This document shows, piece by piece, positions 1 through 7,125 of a stretch of 7,384 bases of DNA. A program made the position numbers and the translations under genes. Position 1 is the stretch's first letter, and each line of letters opens with the position of its first letter. This DNA is from Acidobacteriota bacterium (GTDB lineage Bacteria > Acidobacteriota > Terriglobia > Terriglobales > Acidobacteriaceae), in contig JAJZIF010000184.1 of assembly GCA_021810735.1 (NCBI GenBank), forward strand, positions 1 to 7,384, read 5' to 3'. The notes under the pieces are model-generated. The model worked only from the letters and a program-made list of their open reading frames with translations. It had not been told where the DNA came from and made no database searches.

Positions 1-1
1 G

Positions 2-1576
2 CCTGAATTCCTGGAACTTCCACTTCTCCCGCTACCCGCCAATTTGCGCGCCAGCCAGGTGCGCACAGACCGCCGGCAATGGCTGCAACTCTCCGCGACG
101 CTGCGCGAATCCGGCGCGCGCCTGCTCGCACTATGGGGAGCGGATGATCGCGACCGCGATGGCTGCTTTCGCATCTACGCGGCCTATCTTCTGACGGAAG
201 GCGTGTTGCTGGCCGAGCACGCGATGGAAACAACGGAAGCGACGGCGGATCCTGTGTATCCCAGCCTTGCGACCATCTTTCCCGTCGCGCAGCGGATGCA
301 GCGCGCGGTGCACGATCTGTTGGGCATTGCAGCAGAGGAGAGCCTGGACACCGAAGCGGACACGCGCGGATGGTTGCGTCATGGCGGCTGGCCGGAGAAC
401 TTTTTTCCTCTGCGTCACGATGTGGATGGCAGCCAGCAACATCCCAACGTCTCCGCGCCTTATCCGTTTGTGATGGTGGAGGGCAGCGGCGTGCATGAGA
501 TCGCGGTCGGCCCGGTCCACGCGGGCACCATCGAGCCAGGGCATTTCCGCTTCTCCATCGTGGGCGAAAAGATGTTGCGGCTGGAGGCGCGACTCGGCTA
601 CACCCACAAGGGCGTGGCAAAACTATTTGAGACGATGCCGCAGTCCGGAGGCCATCGTTTAGCCGCGCGGATTTCCGGCGATGCCGCCGTCGCTTTTTCC
701 TGGGCCTACTGCGCAGCGCTGGAGTCCATTGCCGGAACCGTCTGTCCGGTCCGCGCCACGCTGCTGCGCGCCCTGGCGCTGGAACACGAGCGTCTGGCCA
801 ATCATCTGGGCGATTTGGGCGCGCTGGGCAACGACGCCGGCTTTGCTTTTGGACTGACGCATTTCTCGCGCTTCAAAGAAGACCTGCTGCGCAGCAACAC
901 AGTCGCTTTTGGAGCGAGGTACCTGCTCGACTACATTGTTCCCGGCGGCGTGGCCGTCGATCTGCCCGCGGAGGCACCCGCGCGGCTGCAGGAGTTGTAC
1001 GCCGATCTGGAACAGTCTGTTACCAACCTGCGCTCGATCTATGACGAGCACGCAGGACTGCAGGACCGCTTTCGCGGGACGGGACGGTTGCAACAATCTG
1101 TTGCCGAAAAGTTGGGCGGGCTGGGCCTGGTTGCGCGCGCTTCCGGCATTGCGTGCGATTTGCGAGTAGACCACCCCTGGCCGCCCTATGACAGGATTGC
1201 TACGAAATGTATTGTGCAATCCGCTGGCGATGTCGCCGCGCGAGTGCAACTGCGTTTTGACGAGATAAATGAATCTCTCCGCCTCTGCCGCGCATTGTTG
1301 CAAGACCTTCCCGCAGGCCCGATCCACGCGCCTGTTCCCGATGCTGCGCCATATCGTTTGGGGCTGGGAGTCATTGAATCCTGGCGCGGGCCAGTGCTGA
1401 TTGCCCTGGAAACCGGCCCGGACGGGGCCAGCGGAAGCATCCGGCGCTGCCATGCGCACGACCCTTCATGGCAGAACTGGCCGCTGATCGAATATGCGGT
1501 CATTGGCGACATCGTGCCGGACTTCCCTCTCATCAACAAATCATTCAACCTGTCCTACAGCGGACAAGACGGATAA
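2..1576 (+). CDS. Hydrogenase-4/formate hydrogenlyase large-subunit homologue (HyfG/HycE-like, Ehr type), 5' partial
   Basis: This is the large subunit of a membrane-bound complex related to group 4 [NiFe] hydrogenases and to the NuoC and NuoD subunits of complex I. A TTG at 44 is the first possible start, but the frame is open back to base 2 and reads PEFLELPLLPLPAN, so the true start probably lies upstream of the window. Residue numbers here count from that TTG. Residues 1-130 are the NuoC-like domain, ending in the typical WPENFFPLRHD (116-126). Residues 150-510 are the NuoD-like domain, with GPVHAGTIEPGHFRF (156-170), YTHKG (186-190) and ALEHERLANHLGD (245-257). The Ni-Fe ligands are absent: the RxCGxC site reads RISGDA (209-214), and the C-terminal DPCxxC region reads PDFPLINKSFNLSY (492-505) with no cysteine. 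Such proteins belong to hydrogenase-related (Ehr) complexes, so H2 chemistry is unlikely. Coupling of electron transfer to ion pumping is inferred. It is followed 6 bp later by its Fe-S partner. The complex class is confident; the substrate is unknown. Confidence 0.88.
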   Translation, partial: PEFLELPLLPLPANLRASQVRTDRRQWLQLSATLRESGARLLALWGADDRDRDGCFRIYAAYLLTEGVLLAEHAMETTEATADPVYPSLATIFPVAQRMQRAVHDLLGIAAEESLDTEADTRGWLRHGGWPENFFPLRHDVDGSQQHPNVSAPYPFVMVEGSGVHEIAVGPVHAGTIEPGHFRFSIVGEKMLRLEARLGYTHKGVAKLFETMPQSGGHRLAARISGDAAVAFSWAYCAALESIAGTVCPVRATLLRALALEHERLANHLGDLGALGNDAGFAFGLTHFSRFKEDLLRSNTVAFGARYLLDYIVPGGVAVDLPAEAPARLQELYADLEQSVTNLRSIYDEHAGLQDRFRGTGRLQQSVAEKLGGLGLVARASGIACDLRVDHPWPPYDRIATKCIVQSAGDVAARVQLRFDEINESLRLCRALLQDLPAGPIHAPVPDAAPYRLGLGVIESWRGPVLIALETGPDGASGSIRRCHAHDPSWQNWPLIEYAVIGDIVPDFPLINKSFNLSYSGQDG

Positions 1577-1582
1577 GAAGCT

Positions 1583-2125
1583 ATGTGGAACACACTCTCG
1601 CGCATGGCGCGCACCGGATTGCTGACCGAACCATTGCCGGCATTGGACGGTTCATCGCCGGAGATGGGGGACTTGCAGGCGGAATTGCTGGCGGTCCTTG
1701 GACGAGCCCTCTGCATTCGCCATGTGGATGCCGGTTCGTGCAATGGCTGCGAGCTGGAAATCCAGGCGCTGCACAATCCTTATTACAATCTGGAAGGCGC
1801 AGGCATCCACTTTGTTGCCAGCCCGCGCCATGCAGACATGCTGCTGGTGACGGGTCCAGTTTCAGTGAATATGGAAGAGGCCTTGCGGCGCACCTACGAC
1901 GCCATCCCCGACCCTAAATTTGTGATTGCCGTGGGAGATTGCGGTGCCTGCGGCGGCATCTTTGGAACAAGCTATGCCAGTCACGGCGGCGTGTCCAATA
2001 TTCTCCCCGTGAACTTTACGGTGACCGGTTGTCCGCCCACCCCGACCGCCATTCTGCGCGGTATTTTACAAACGGTCCGCGCCCCGTTGGCGGAGGTCCA
2101 GCGGAATCGGCCCATATCTGCGTAA
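1583..2125 (+). CDS. Hydrogenase-4 small-subunit homologue (HyfI/HycG, NuoB-like Fe-S protein)
   Basis: This 180-residue protein is the NuoB-like subunit that carries one [4Fe-4S] cluster (the N2 position of complex I) beside the large subunit. The ligand pattern is complete: CNGC at residues 53-56, GDCGACGG at 118-125 (C120 is the likely ligand, C123 an extra cysteine), and TGCPPTP at 148-154 (C150). HVDAGSCNGCELEIQAL (47-63) is characteristic of group 4 hydrogenase small subunits. The first 40 residues are a family-variable N-terminus. The length fits HycG/HyfI-like proteins and is far shorter than the small subunits of periplasmic hydrogenases. There is no Tat signal, so a cytoplasmic, membrane-associated position is expected. 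The ATG lies 6 bp after the stop of the large-subunit gene with only a weak AAGAAG before it, consistent with translational coupling. It is the last gene of the operon in this window, as hyfI is in hyf-like clusters; membrane antiporter-like subunits would be expected upstream. Confidence 0.9.
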   Translation: MWNTLSRMARTGLLTEPLPALDGSSPEMGDLQAELLAVLGRALCIRHVDAGSCNGCELEIQALHNPYYNLEGAGIHFVASPRHADMLLVTGPVSVNMEEALRRTYDAIPDPKFVIAVGDCGACGGIFGTSYASHGGVSNILPVNFTVTGCPPTPTAILRGILQTVRAPLAEVQRNRPISA

Positions 2126-2236
2126 TTATTCCTGAACGTGGCCTGTGGCTATTAACTCGCGATTGGCGAATATAGTTCCAAGATTCTATTCGAAGCGCTG
2201 GAGATATCGCACCGCTCGGGCGTGAGTTCCTTGGCT

Positions 2237-2417
2237 TAGAGCAGATTTACAGATACTGTAGTTAAAAATGAGATGAGTCATTCTGAGCGAAGCGAAGAAT
2301 CCAGAGGGTGACGGCGGCAATGACCAGGCGCATATCGTCTGGATTCTTCACTCCGCTGCGCTCCGTTCAGAATGACTCCCTTTCACAAATAACTACACCT
2401 ACTGTCAATCCGCTCTA
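2237..2417. repeat. Nested palindromic repeat element, MITE-like
   Basis: The outer arms 2237-2263 and 2391-2417 are inverted copies matching at 21 of 27 positions by hand alignment, beginning TAGAGC and ending GCTCTA. The inner arms 2275-2305 and 2338-2378 pair over GAGTCATTCTGA and GAAGAATCCAGA. The right inner arm is about 10 bases longer, from extra GGAGCG-type repeats. The central loop is about 32 bases (2306-2337). The inner motif TCATTCTGAGCGAAGCGAAGAATC is a widespread dispersed repeat in Acidobacteriota and some other phyla (recalled, not searched). No transposase is present, so if mobile it would need help from elsewhere. A TA at each outer end would suit an IS630/Tc1-type target, but TA is also part of the repeat, so this is not diagnostic. 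Confidence 0.75.
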
Positions 2418-2458
2418 GAGCATTTTTCCGAATGGTGAAGAGGGGCGATAAGACGACC

Positions 2459-2549
2459 CGTCATCCTGAGGTCGCCGTAGCGACCGAAGGATCTCGGTAT
2501 TCTTGAATAAAAGCCAATGCCCAGATTCTTCGCTCCGCTCAGAATGACG
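2459..2549. repeat. Second palindromic intergenic repeat of the same family
   Basis: The left arm, beginning CGTCATCCTGAGG and ending CGAAGGATCT (2459-2493), pairs imperfectly with the right arm AGATTCTTCGCTCCGCTCAGAATGACG (2523-2549). The right arm read in reverse gives the same GTCATTCTGAGCG..GAAGAATCT motif as the element at 2237-2417. The left arm is the CATCCTGAGG..CGAAGGATCT variant and contains its own small stem, GGTCGCcgtaGCGACC (2470-2485). The spacer is about 30 bases and AT-richer. The arms come from two subtypes of the motif, so this may be a mosaic of two copies rather than one duplicated unit. Confidence 0.65.
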
Positions 2550-2580
2550 ACCTTCCCTCTATAGCGACAGGCGAAATGCA

Positions 2581-3837
2581 CTAGACCCATTCCCCCTGGC
2601 GCATCAGCGGTTCCACAGTATCCGCGGCCGTAATGCCGTCAATGTCGAGCTTGCCCGATCCGATCATCCAGTCCACGTGGATCAGGCTGTCGTTCGCGCC
2701 TTTGGCCGCCAGATGTTCCTTGGTCAGCGTATCTCCGTCGCGCAGGCACGAAGTGTAGGCTTGCCCGAGCGCGATATGCGACGCGGCATTCTCATCAAAT
2801 AGCGTGTTCAGGAAAAGCATCCCGCTAGCGGCAATCGGCGAGGAATGCGGCACCAGCGCCACTTCGCCCAAACGCCGCGCACCTTCGTCGGTGTCGATCA
2901 GCCGTTGCAGCACTTCCTGGCCTCGGCTGGCGCGCGCTTCCACGATCCGTCCTTTTTCAAAGCGCACCTGAATCCCTTTGATCATCGTCCCCTGATGCGA
3001 GAGCGGCTTGGTGGCTGTCACCGTGCCATCCGCGCGGTCCTTGTGCGGCGTGGTGAACACTTCTTCCGTAGGCATATTGGGAATGCAATAGAGGCCGTTA
3101 CCCGCCGTTGTCCCGCCGCCCAGCCAAAGATGGTCCTCGGCGAGCCCCAGCCGGAAATCGGTTCCAGGGCCGCGGTACTGCAGTGCCGCGTAGCGCTTCT
3201 CATTCAATCGCGCGGCGCGTTGATGCAAACCGGCATCGTGCGTCTTCCACGCGGCAACAGGGTCCTCGGCATTGATCCGTGTCGTCTGGAAGATGGCAGT
3301 CCACAGCTTCGCCAGCGCCACGTCTGGAGCATCTCCAGGGAACATCGCCGCCGCCCATGCGGGAGTCGCACTGGCGACAATGGTCCAATTGATCTCGTGA
3401 CGCGTGATCAGTTCGAGCGCCGGTCGATAGGCCTGCGAGACAGCGCGGTTCGCCCGCCCCACCTTTTCAGGATCTTCATTGGAGAGCAGCGTCGGATTTC
3501 CGCCGGTGATTGCCAGCCGCGCCGCGCCGCTTTTGAAGGCCGCGCCCATTCCGTCATACAACCACTTTGCCGCGTGGTCGAAGCTTTCATCGGGAGCGAA
3601 ATGGTAGCGCATCAGCGCCGCTTCATCATCGCCGTAAAGCGTTGTCACCAGCGAAGCCCCTGCGCGGTAGGCCTGCTCCGTAATGCGCCGAGCCAGCGGC
3701 AGCGCGTCCAGAGACGCAGTCATCACCAGCTCTTGACCGGCCCGCAGGCCAAGCCCGACCCGCACCGCAACTTCCGCCAGCAGGTCCAGTTTCTGTTCGT
3801 GTGTTCGATGTTCCGTCACCACTGCAACCTCACTCAT
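2581..3837 (-). CDS. M29-family metallo-aminopeptidase (AmpS/AmpT-like)
   Basis: This 418-residue protein is a full-length member of peptidase family M29, whose members use two metal ions to remove N-terminal amino acids from peptides in the cytoplasm. There is no signal peptide. The N-terminal half (about 14-200) begins with the family's KLDLLAEVAVRVGLGLRAGQ (16-35). The C-terminal half carries the metal ligands in the expected order: E259 in NMPTEEVFTTP (254-264), E325 in GEVALVP, H354 and Y361 in HIALGQAY, and H387 and D389 in HVDWMIG. The spacing agrees with the Thermus enzyme as I remember it. The ATG at 3837 has a GAGGGA ribosome binding site 9 bases upstream. The gene converges on the hydrogenase-like pair and is divergent from the phosphoesterase gene; it appears monocistronic here. 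Family and activity class are confident; the preferred residue is unknown. Confidence 0.93.
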   Translation of the reverse strand: MSEVAVVTEHRTHEQKLDLLAEVAVRVGLGLRAGQELVMTASLDALPLARRITEQAYRAGASLVTTLYGDDEAALMRYHFAPDESFDHAAKWLYDGMGAAFKSGAARLAITGGNPTLLSNEDPEKVGRANRAVSQAYRPALELITRHEINWTIVASATPAWAAAMFPGDAPDVALAKLWTAIFQTTRINAEDPVAAWKTHDAGLHQRAARLNEKRYAALQYRGPGTDFRLGLAEDHLWLGGGTTAGNGLYCIPNMPTEEVFTTPHKDRADGTVTATKPLSHQGTMIKGIQVRFEKGRIVEARASRGQEVLQRLIDTDEGARRLGEVALVPHSSPIAASGMLFLNTLFDENAASHIALGQAYTSCLRDGDTLTKEHLAAKGANDSLIHVDWMIGSGKLDIDGITAADTVEPLMRQGEWV

Positions 3838-3846
3838 GTCGATGTG

Positions 3847-3852
3847 TCCCTC
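3847..3852 (-). promoter_or_regulatory. Ribosome binding site of the M29 aminopeptidase
   Basis: On the minus strand the sequence reads GAGGGA, 9 bases before the ATG at 3837-3835. It supports this start. No convincing -35/-10 pair was seen further upstream. Confidence 0.55.
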
Positions 3853-4025
3853 GCACTCTCAAAAATTCAAACTGTTCGGCAATCATTCGCTGCCGGACCT
3901 ATATCCCAATTCTAGGGCTTGCCACCTTCCACCGGCCAAGTCCCGCAATCGACCGTTCATGCAAGCGTCACGTCCCGGGTGTAAAAAGGTGGAGAATCCC
4001 TGCAGCGATTTTTTGATTTGAATCG

Positions 4026-4039
4026 CGCGAATTTTCGCG
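4026..4039. promoter_or_regulatory. Palindrome CGCGAA-TT-TTCGCG before the phosphoesterase gene
   Basis: Two perfect 6-base arms (4026-4031 and 4034-4039) flank a TT centre. It lies 3 bases before the ribosome binding site of the phosphoesterase gene and in the divergent region shared with the aminopeptidase gene. It could be a dyad operator or a short stem near the ribosome site. Only the symmetry is seen; the role is inference. Confidence 0.3.
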
Positions 4040-4042
4040 ACT

Positions 4043-4047
4043 GGAGA
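4043..4047 (+). promoter_or_regulatory. Ribosome binding site that supports the TTG start at 4053
   Basis: GGAGA is followed after 5 bases by TTG at 4053. The nearby ATG at 4048 is in another frame and reads ATG AAT TGA, a two-codon dead end. In the gene's own frame there is a stop at 4014 and no ATG before 4053. The TTG is therefore the best start. Confidence 0.6.
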
Positions 4048-4052
4048 ATGAA

Positions 4053-6872
4053 TTGACGAATCGACAAGGTTGGATCGGCGTGCTGGCGGGCAGCTTCCTC
4101 TCCGCAACGATATTGGCTGGACTCGCTTCGCCCGCCGCTGCCCAAAAGACAGATAGCCTGCCGCAATCCATGCCGTCCGGCCAGGTCATCACGCCGCTGG
4201 CGCCGACCGGCGCGCTGTTCACCCGGCTGAATCCGCATCTCAAAGACTTCCCGACCTACACCGTGGGCCAGGCGATCAAGCTCGTGATCAGTCCGGATGG
4301 AAACACGCTGCTGGTACTGACCAGCGGCTACAACCGTCTCAATAACGCGCAAGGCATCCGGGCTGCCGCCGACTCGAACGAGTATGTGTTCGTCTTCGAT
4401 GTGGCGCACGGCGGACTTCGGCAAACGCAGGTTTTCCAGGTGCCGAATACATTCGTCGGGCTGGCTTTCTCTCCTGGCGGCAACCAATTTTACGTCTCCG
4501 GCGGAGTCGACGACGACATTCACATATTCGCCAGAGCCAGCGGCGCCTGGGCCGAGAGCGGTGCTCCGGTAGCACTCGGTCACGCGCGCGGTGTTGGCAT
4601 TCGACAAAAGCCAACCGTCGCCAATGTCGCCGTAACGGCGGACGGCAAGACTCTCGTCGCCGCCGATATTTACAACGACGCGATCTCACTTGTCGATCTT
4701 GGCAGCCGCACGAAAGTGGGCGAGCTCGATCTCCGGCCAGGCGTGATCGATCCTGCGCAAACTGGCGTGGCTGGCGGCGAATCCCCATTTGGCGTCGCCA
4801 TCAAAGCGAACAGCACCGCGTATATCTCTAGCCTGCGCGACCGGGAAATCGACGTGGTGGACATTTCCAGGCCGTCTGCTCCGAAGCTGCTGACGCGCAT
4901 TCCCGTCGAAGGCAATCCGAACAGCATGGTGCTGAACAGCGCGCAGGCGCGTCTCTTCGTCGCTGCCGACAATAGCGATCGCGTCTCGGTCATCGATACA
5001 ACGACGAACCGAATCGTCGAGACCATTCGCACAACCGCGCCCGCCGGCATTCTGCGCGGCCCGAAGCAGCTCCCGGGTGCGGCGCCGAACGGCCTCGTCC
5101 TGTCGCCAGATGAAAAGACGCTTTACGTCACCAACGGAGGGATGAACGCGATTGCGGTGATTTCGCTCGCGCCGGGCAAGGCGCACGCGGTGGTCGGCCT
5201 TATCCCGACGGGCTGGTACCCGCAATCGATCGGTATCAGCCGCGATGGCAAGACTTTGTATGACGTGAATAGCAAGAGCGACCCGGGCCCGAACCCGCTT
5301 TATGACGGAACTCAGCTTCCCGCTGGGGTCTTTCGGGCCCATCAGTCTGCGAACCAGTACATCCTGCAACTTGAGAAAGCCGGTCTCCAGGCCTTTCCGG
5401 TGCCGGACCGCGCAGAACTCGCGCGGCTCACCAGGCGAGTCGCAGCCAACGATTTCCTGGATAGTTTGCCGGATCAATCGGACGAGCAAGTGATGGCGGC
5501 GCTCCGCCAGCACATCCAGCACGTGATCTACATTGTCAAAGAGAACCGCACCTACGATCAGGTACTGGGCGACCTGGATCGAGGCGATGGTGATCCAGCG
5601 CTGGCCGAATTTGGAACTGTCATCACACCGAATCAGCACCGGCTGGCGGACCAATTCGTCGATCTCGACAACTTTCTGTGCAGCGGCGAGGTGAGCGGCA
5701 GCGGCTGGCCATGGAGCACCTCGGCGCGCGAGACAGACATCAACGTCAAGACGGTCCCGCTGAGTTACGCCGGTCGCGGCTCGCCTCGCGGCGTGAATGT
5801 AGATATGCCCACAGTCGCTGAACGTCAGGCCCACAACGCCGCCTACCCGAACGATCCCAATCTGCTCCCGGGGTTGAACAACGAGGAGTCGCCGGACGGA
5901 CCGGAAGGACAGAAGCAGCAGGGCTATCTCTGGAACTCGGCGCTGCGGCATGGCCTTACTGTAAGGAACTATGGATTTGAATCGATCATTCCGCCGCACA
6001 CGCCGGAAGTTCCGGACCCGCGCGCGAGCCATACCGTAGTCGACGTTCCAATCAGGCCGCAACTCATCGGCATCACCGATCCATATTTTCGCGCATTCGA
6101 CAATGGCTATCCCGATTTTCGTCGCGAGCTTGAGTGGGAGCATGAATTCAATCAGTACGTCGCCAATCGCAGTTTGCCCAGTCTCGAACTCGTCCGGTTC
6201 ATGCACGACCACGAGGGCAATTTCGCAACCGCCATCGACGGCATCAATACTCCCGAAAAGGAGACCGCGGATAACGATTACGCGGTCGGCAAGCTGATCG
6301 AGAGGATCGCGCATAGCCCCTACGCCAACTCGACCTTGATCTTTGTTATCGAGGACGATGCGCAGGCCGGCCCGGATCATGTGGATGCCCACCGCAGCAT
6401 CGCCTTCGTGGCGGGTCCGTATGTCAAGCAGGGTGTTGTCGTCCATCAGCGCTACTCGACCGTGAATATGGTGCGCACCATCGAAGACGTGCTGGGAATT
6501 GGTCATCTCAATCTCAACGATGCGTATCAGCGGCCGATGACGGCGGTCTTCGATCTCAATCAGTCCGACTGGACCTACACGGCCATCACCCCTGCGCCAA
6601 TAGAGGCGGAACTTGCACCGTCGCGGCAAGTGAGTCAGCTCAGTCCGGTGTTTCACGAAGCACACCCCGCCGCCTATTGGGCGAGGCAGACTCGTGGTTT
6701 CGACTGGACGACGGAGGATCGTGTACCGCCGGTGCTTTTCAATCGCATCCTCTGGAAGGGTCTGACAGACGGCTTGCCCTATCCCGCGGCCCGCAGCCAC
6801 CAGGACTACAGCCACAGTCGCGCGGCTGTACTGAAAGAACGCAGCATCCGCTTTCTGTATCAGGGGCAGTGA
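4053..6872 (+). CDS. Secreted YncE-like beta-propeller/phosphoesterase fusion (alkaline phosphatase superfamily)
   Basis: This 939-residue exported protein is of the type annotated as bifunctional YncE family/alkaline phosphatase family protein. Residues 1-30 form a Sec signal peptide (arginine at 4, hydrophobic 8-24, probable cleavage in AAA-Q after 30). Residues about 70-440 form a propeller with seven strand repeats, at about 80 (SPDGNTLLV), 140 (SPGGNQFYV), 195 (TADGKTLVA), 250, 295 (NSAQARLFV), 351 (SPDEKTLYV) and 396 (SRDGKTLYD). The phosphoesterase domain spans about 488-840. It starts with VIYIVKENRTYDQVLGD (491-507), where E497 and N498 are likely metal-site residues and T500 may be the nucleophile. 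It continues with NTPEKETADNDYAVG (732-746) and closes with FVIEDDAQAGPDHVDAHRS (764-782), where D768, D769, H776 and H780 are likely ligands. The start is TTG with a GGAGA site. A periplasmic or surface location and hydrolysis of a phosphate ester are expected; the substrate cannot be read from sequence. No partner gene is adjacent. Confidence 0.9.
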   Translation: MTNRQGWIGVLAGSFLSATILAGLASPAAAQKTDSLPQSMPSGQVITPLAPTGALFTRLNPHLKDFPTYTVGQAIKLVISPDGNTLLVLTSGYNRLNNAQGIRAAADSNEYVFVFDVAHGGLRQTQVFQVPNTFVGLAFSPGGNQFYVSGGVDDDIHIFARASGAWAESGAPVALGHARGVGIRQKPTVANVAVTADGKTLVAADIYNDAISLVDLGSRTKVGELDLRPGVIDPAQTGVAGGESPFGVAIKANSTAYISSLRDREIDVVDISRPSAPKLLTRIPVEGNPNSMVLNSAQARLFVAADNSDRVSVIDTTTNRIVETIRTTAPAGILRGPKQLPGAAPNGLVLSPDEKTLYVTNGGMNAIAVISLAPGKAHAVVGLIPTGWYPQSIGISRDGKTLYDVNSKSDPGPNPLYDGTQLPAGVFRAHQSANQYILQLEKAGLQAFPVPDRAELARLTRRVAANDFLDSLPDQSDEQVMAALRQHIQHVIYIVKENRTYDQVLGDLDRGDGDPALAEFGTVITPNQHRLADQFVDLDNFLCSGEVSGSGWPWSTSARETDINVKTVPLSYAGRGSPRGVNVDMPTVAERQAHNAAYPNDPNLLPGLNNEESPDGPEGQKQQGYLWNSALRHGLTVRNYGFESIIPPHTPEVPDPRASHTVVDVPIRPQLIGITDPYFRAFDNGYPDFRRELEWEHEFNQYVANRSLPSLELVRFMHDHEGNFATAIDGINTPEKETADNDYAVGKLIERIAHSPYANSTLIFVIEDDAQAGPDHVDAHRSIAFVAGPYVKQGVVVHQRYSTVNMVRTIEDVLGIGHLNLNDAYQRPMTAVFDLNQSDWTYTAITPAPIEAELAPSRQVSQLSPVFHEAHPAAYWARQTRGFDWTTEDRVPPVLFNRILWKGLTDGLPYPAARSHQDYSHSRAAVLKERSIRFLYQGQ

Positions 6873-6892
6873 TCTTGCCGCGGACGAGGCGC

Positions 6893-7097
6893 GGCACAGG
6901 AGCCGCCCTCGTTGGTACATGGTTCTTCCAGGGGGAACCTAAGGATGCACATCCGGATGGCGATTCTCTTTGCCGGGCTTATCGGGCTGATGGTCTTTAT
7001 GGTGGCGGCACTCGACAATCCATATCGCGGAAAGATCAACGTCAGTCCCGAGCCATTGGAGCGCGTGTACAGTCAGATGTTCCGATCGAGGCGATGA
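6893..7097 (+). pseudogene. Frameshifted C-terminal remnant of a DUF4239-like membrane protein
   Basis: Two frames joined at a run of five G (6931-6935) give one continuous protein-like tail. From 6893 the first frame reads GTGAALVGTWFFQG. After dropping one G the next frame reads NLRMHIRMAILFAG and then a membrane segment, ALDNPYRGKINVSPEPLE and the stop at 7095. The sequence of a hydrophobic helix, then LDxPxxGxxxVSPEP, matches what I recall of the C-terminal end of DUF4239 (bestrophin-like) proteins. The usual N-terminal two thirds are missing, because the phosphoesterase gene ends only 20 bases before. An alternative is a living small membrane protein of 50 residues from ATG 6945, since AGGGGG (6930-6935) lies 9 bases before it. 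The family assignment is from memory of motifs. Confidence 0.55.
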
Positions 7098-7125
7098 CAG
7101 CGCGGATAGCAAAAGAGATATAAAG

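Larger units (their letters stand above)
2126..2580. other. Gene-free convergent intergenic region with repeats
   Basis: These 455 bases lie between the end of the Fe-S subunit gene and the end of the minus-strand aminopeptidase gene, so both neighbours point into it. No open frame here looks like a protein. Two inverted-repeat elements fill most of the second part (2237-2417 and 2459-2549). The first 110 bases show nothing recognisable. No classic GC stem followed by a T-run was found; the palindromic repeats are the only strong stem-forming sequences and could end transcription from both sides. That role is inference. Confidence 0.7.

Noticed and set aside
44..46. TTG at 44 as the true start of the large-subunit gene
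   Set aside because: The frame is open to the window edge with plausible coding sequence, and no ribosome site precedes the TTG.
659..1459. A 266-codon minus-strand open frame inside the large-subunit gene
   Set aside because: It is antisense to a well-conserved hydrogenase-like protein and has no recognisable domain.
2277..2549. A CRISPR array from repeated TCATTCTGAG-like units
   Set aside because: The units are inverted, of unequal spacing and of two variants. There are no regular direct repeats or spacers and no cas genes.
2405..2590. A 61-codon minus-strand open frame in the repeat region
   Set aside because: It is the translation of the palindromic repeat (..VILSGAKNLG..), a common spurious prediction over this motif.
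2845..3915. A 356-codon plus-strand open frame across the aminopeptidase gene
   Set aside because: The minus-strand M29 protein has all metal ligands, whereas this frame gives an Arg/His/Pro-rich product with no motif.
4686..6920. A 744-codon open frame on the minus strand opposite the phosphoesterase gene
   Set aside because: It mirrors the codon structure of the GC-rich plus-strand gene, its translation is rich in Arg, Val and Ile without any family motif, and the plus-strand protein has clear domains. It is a shadow despite its length.
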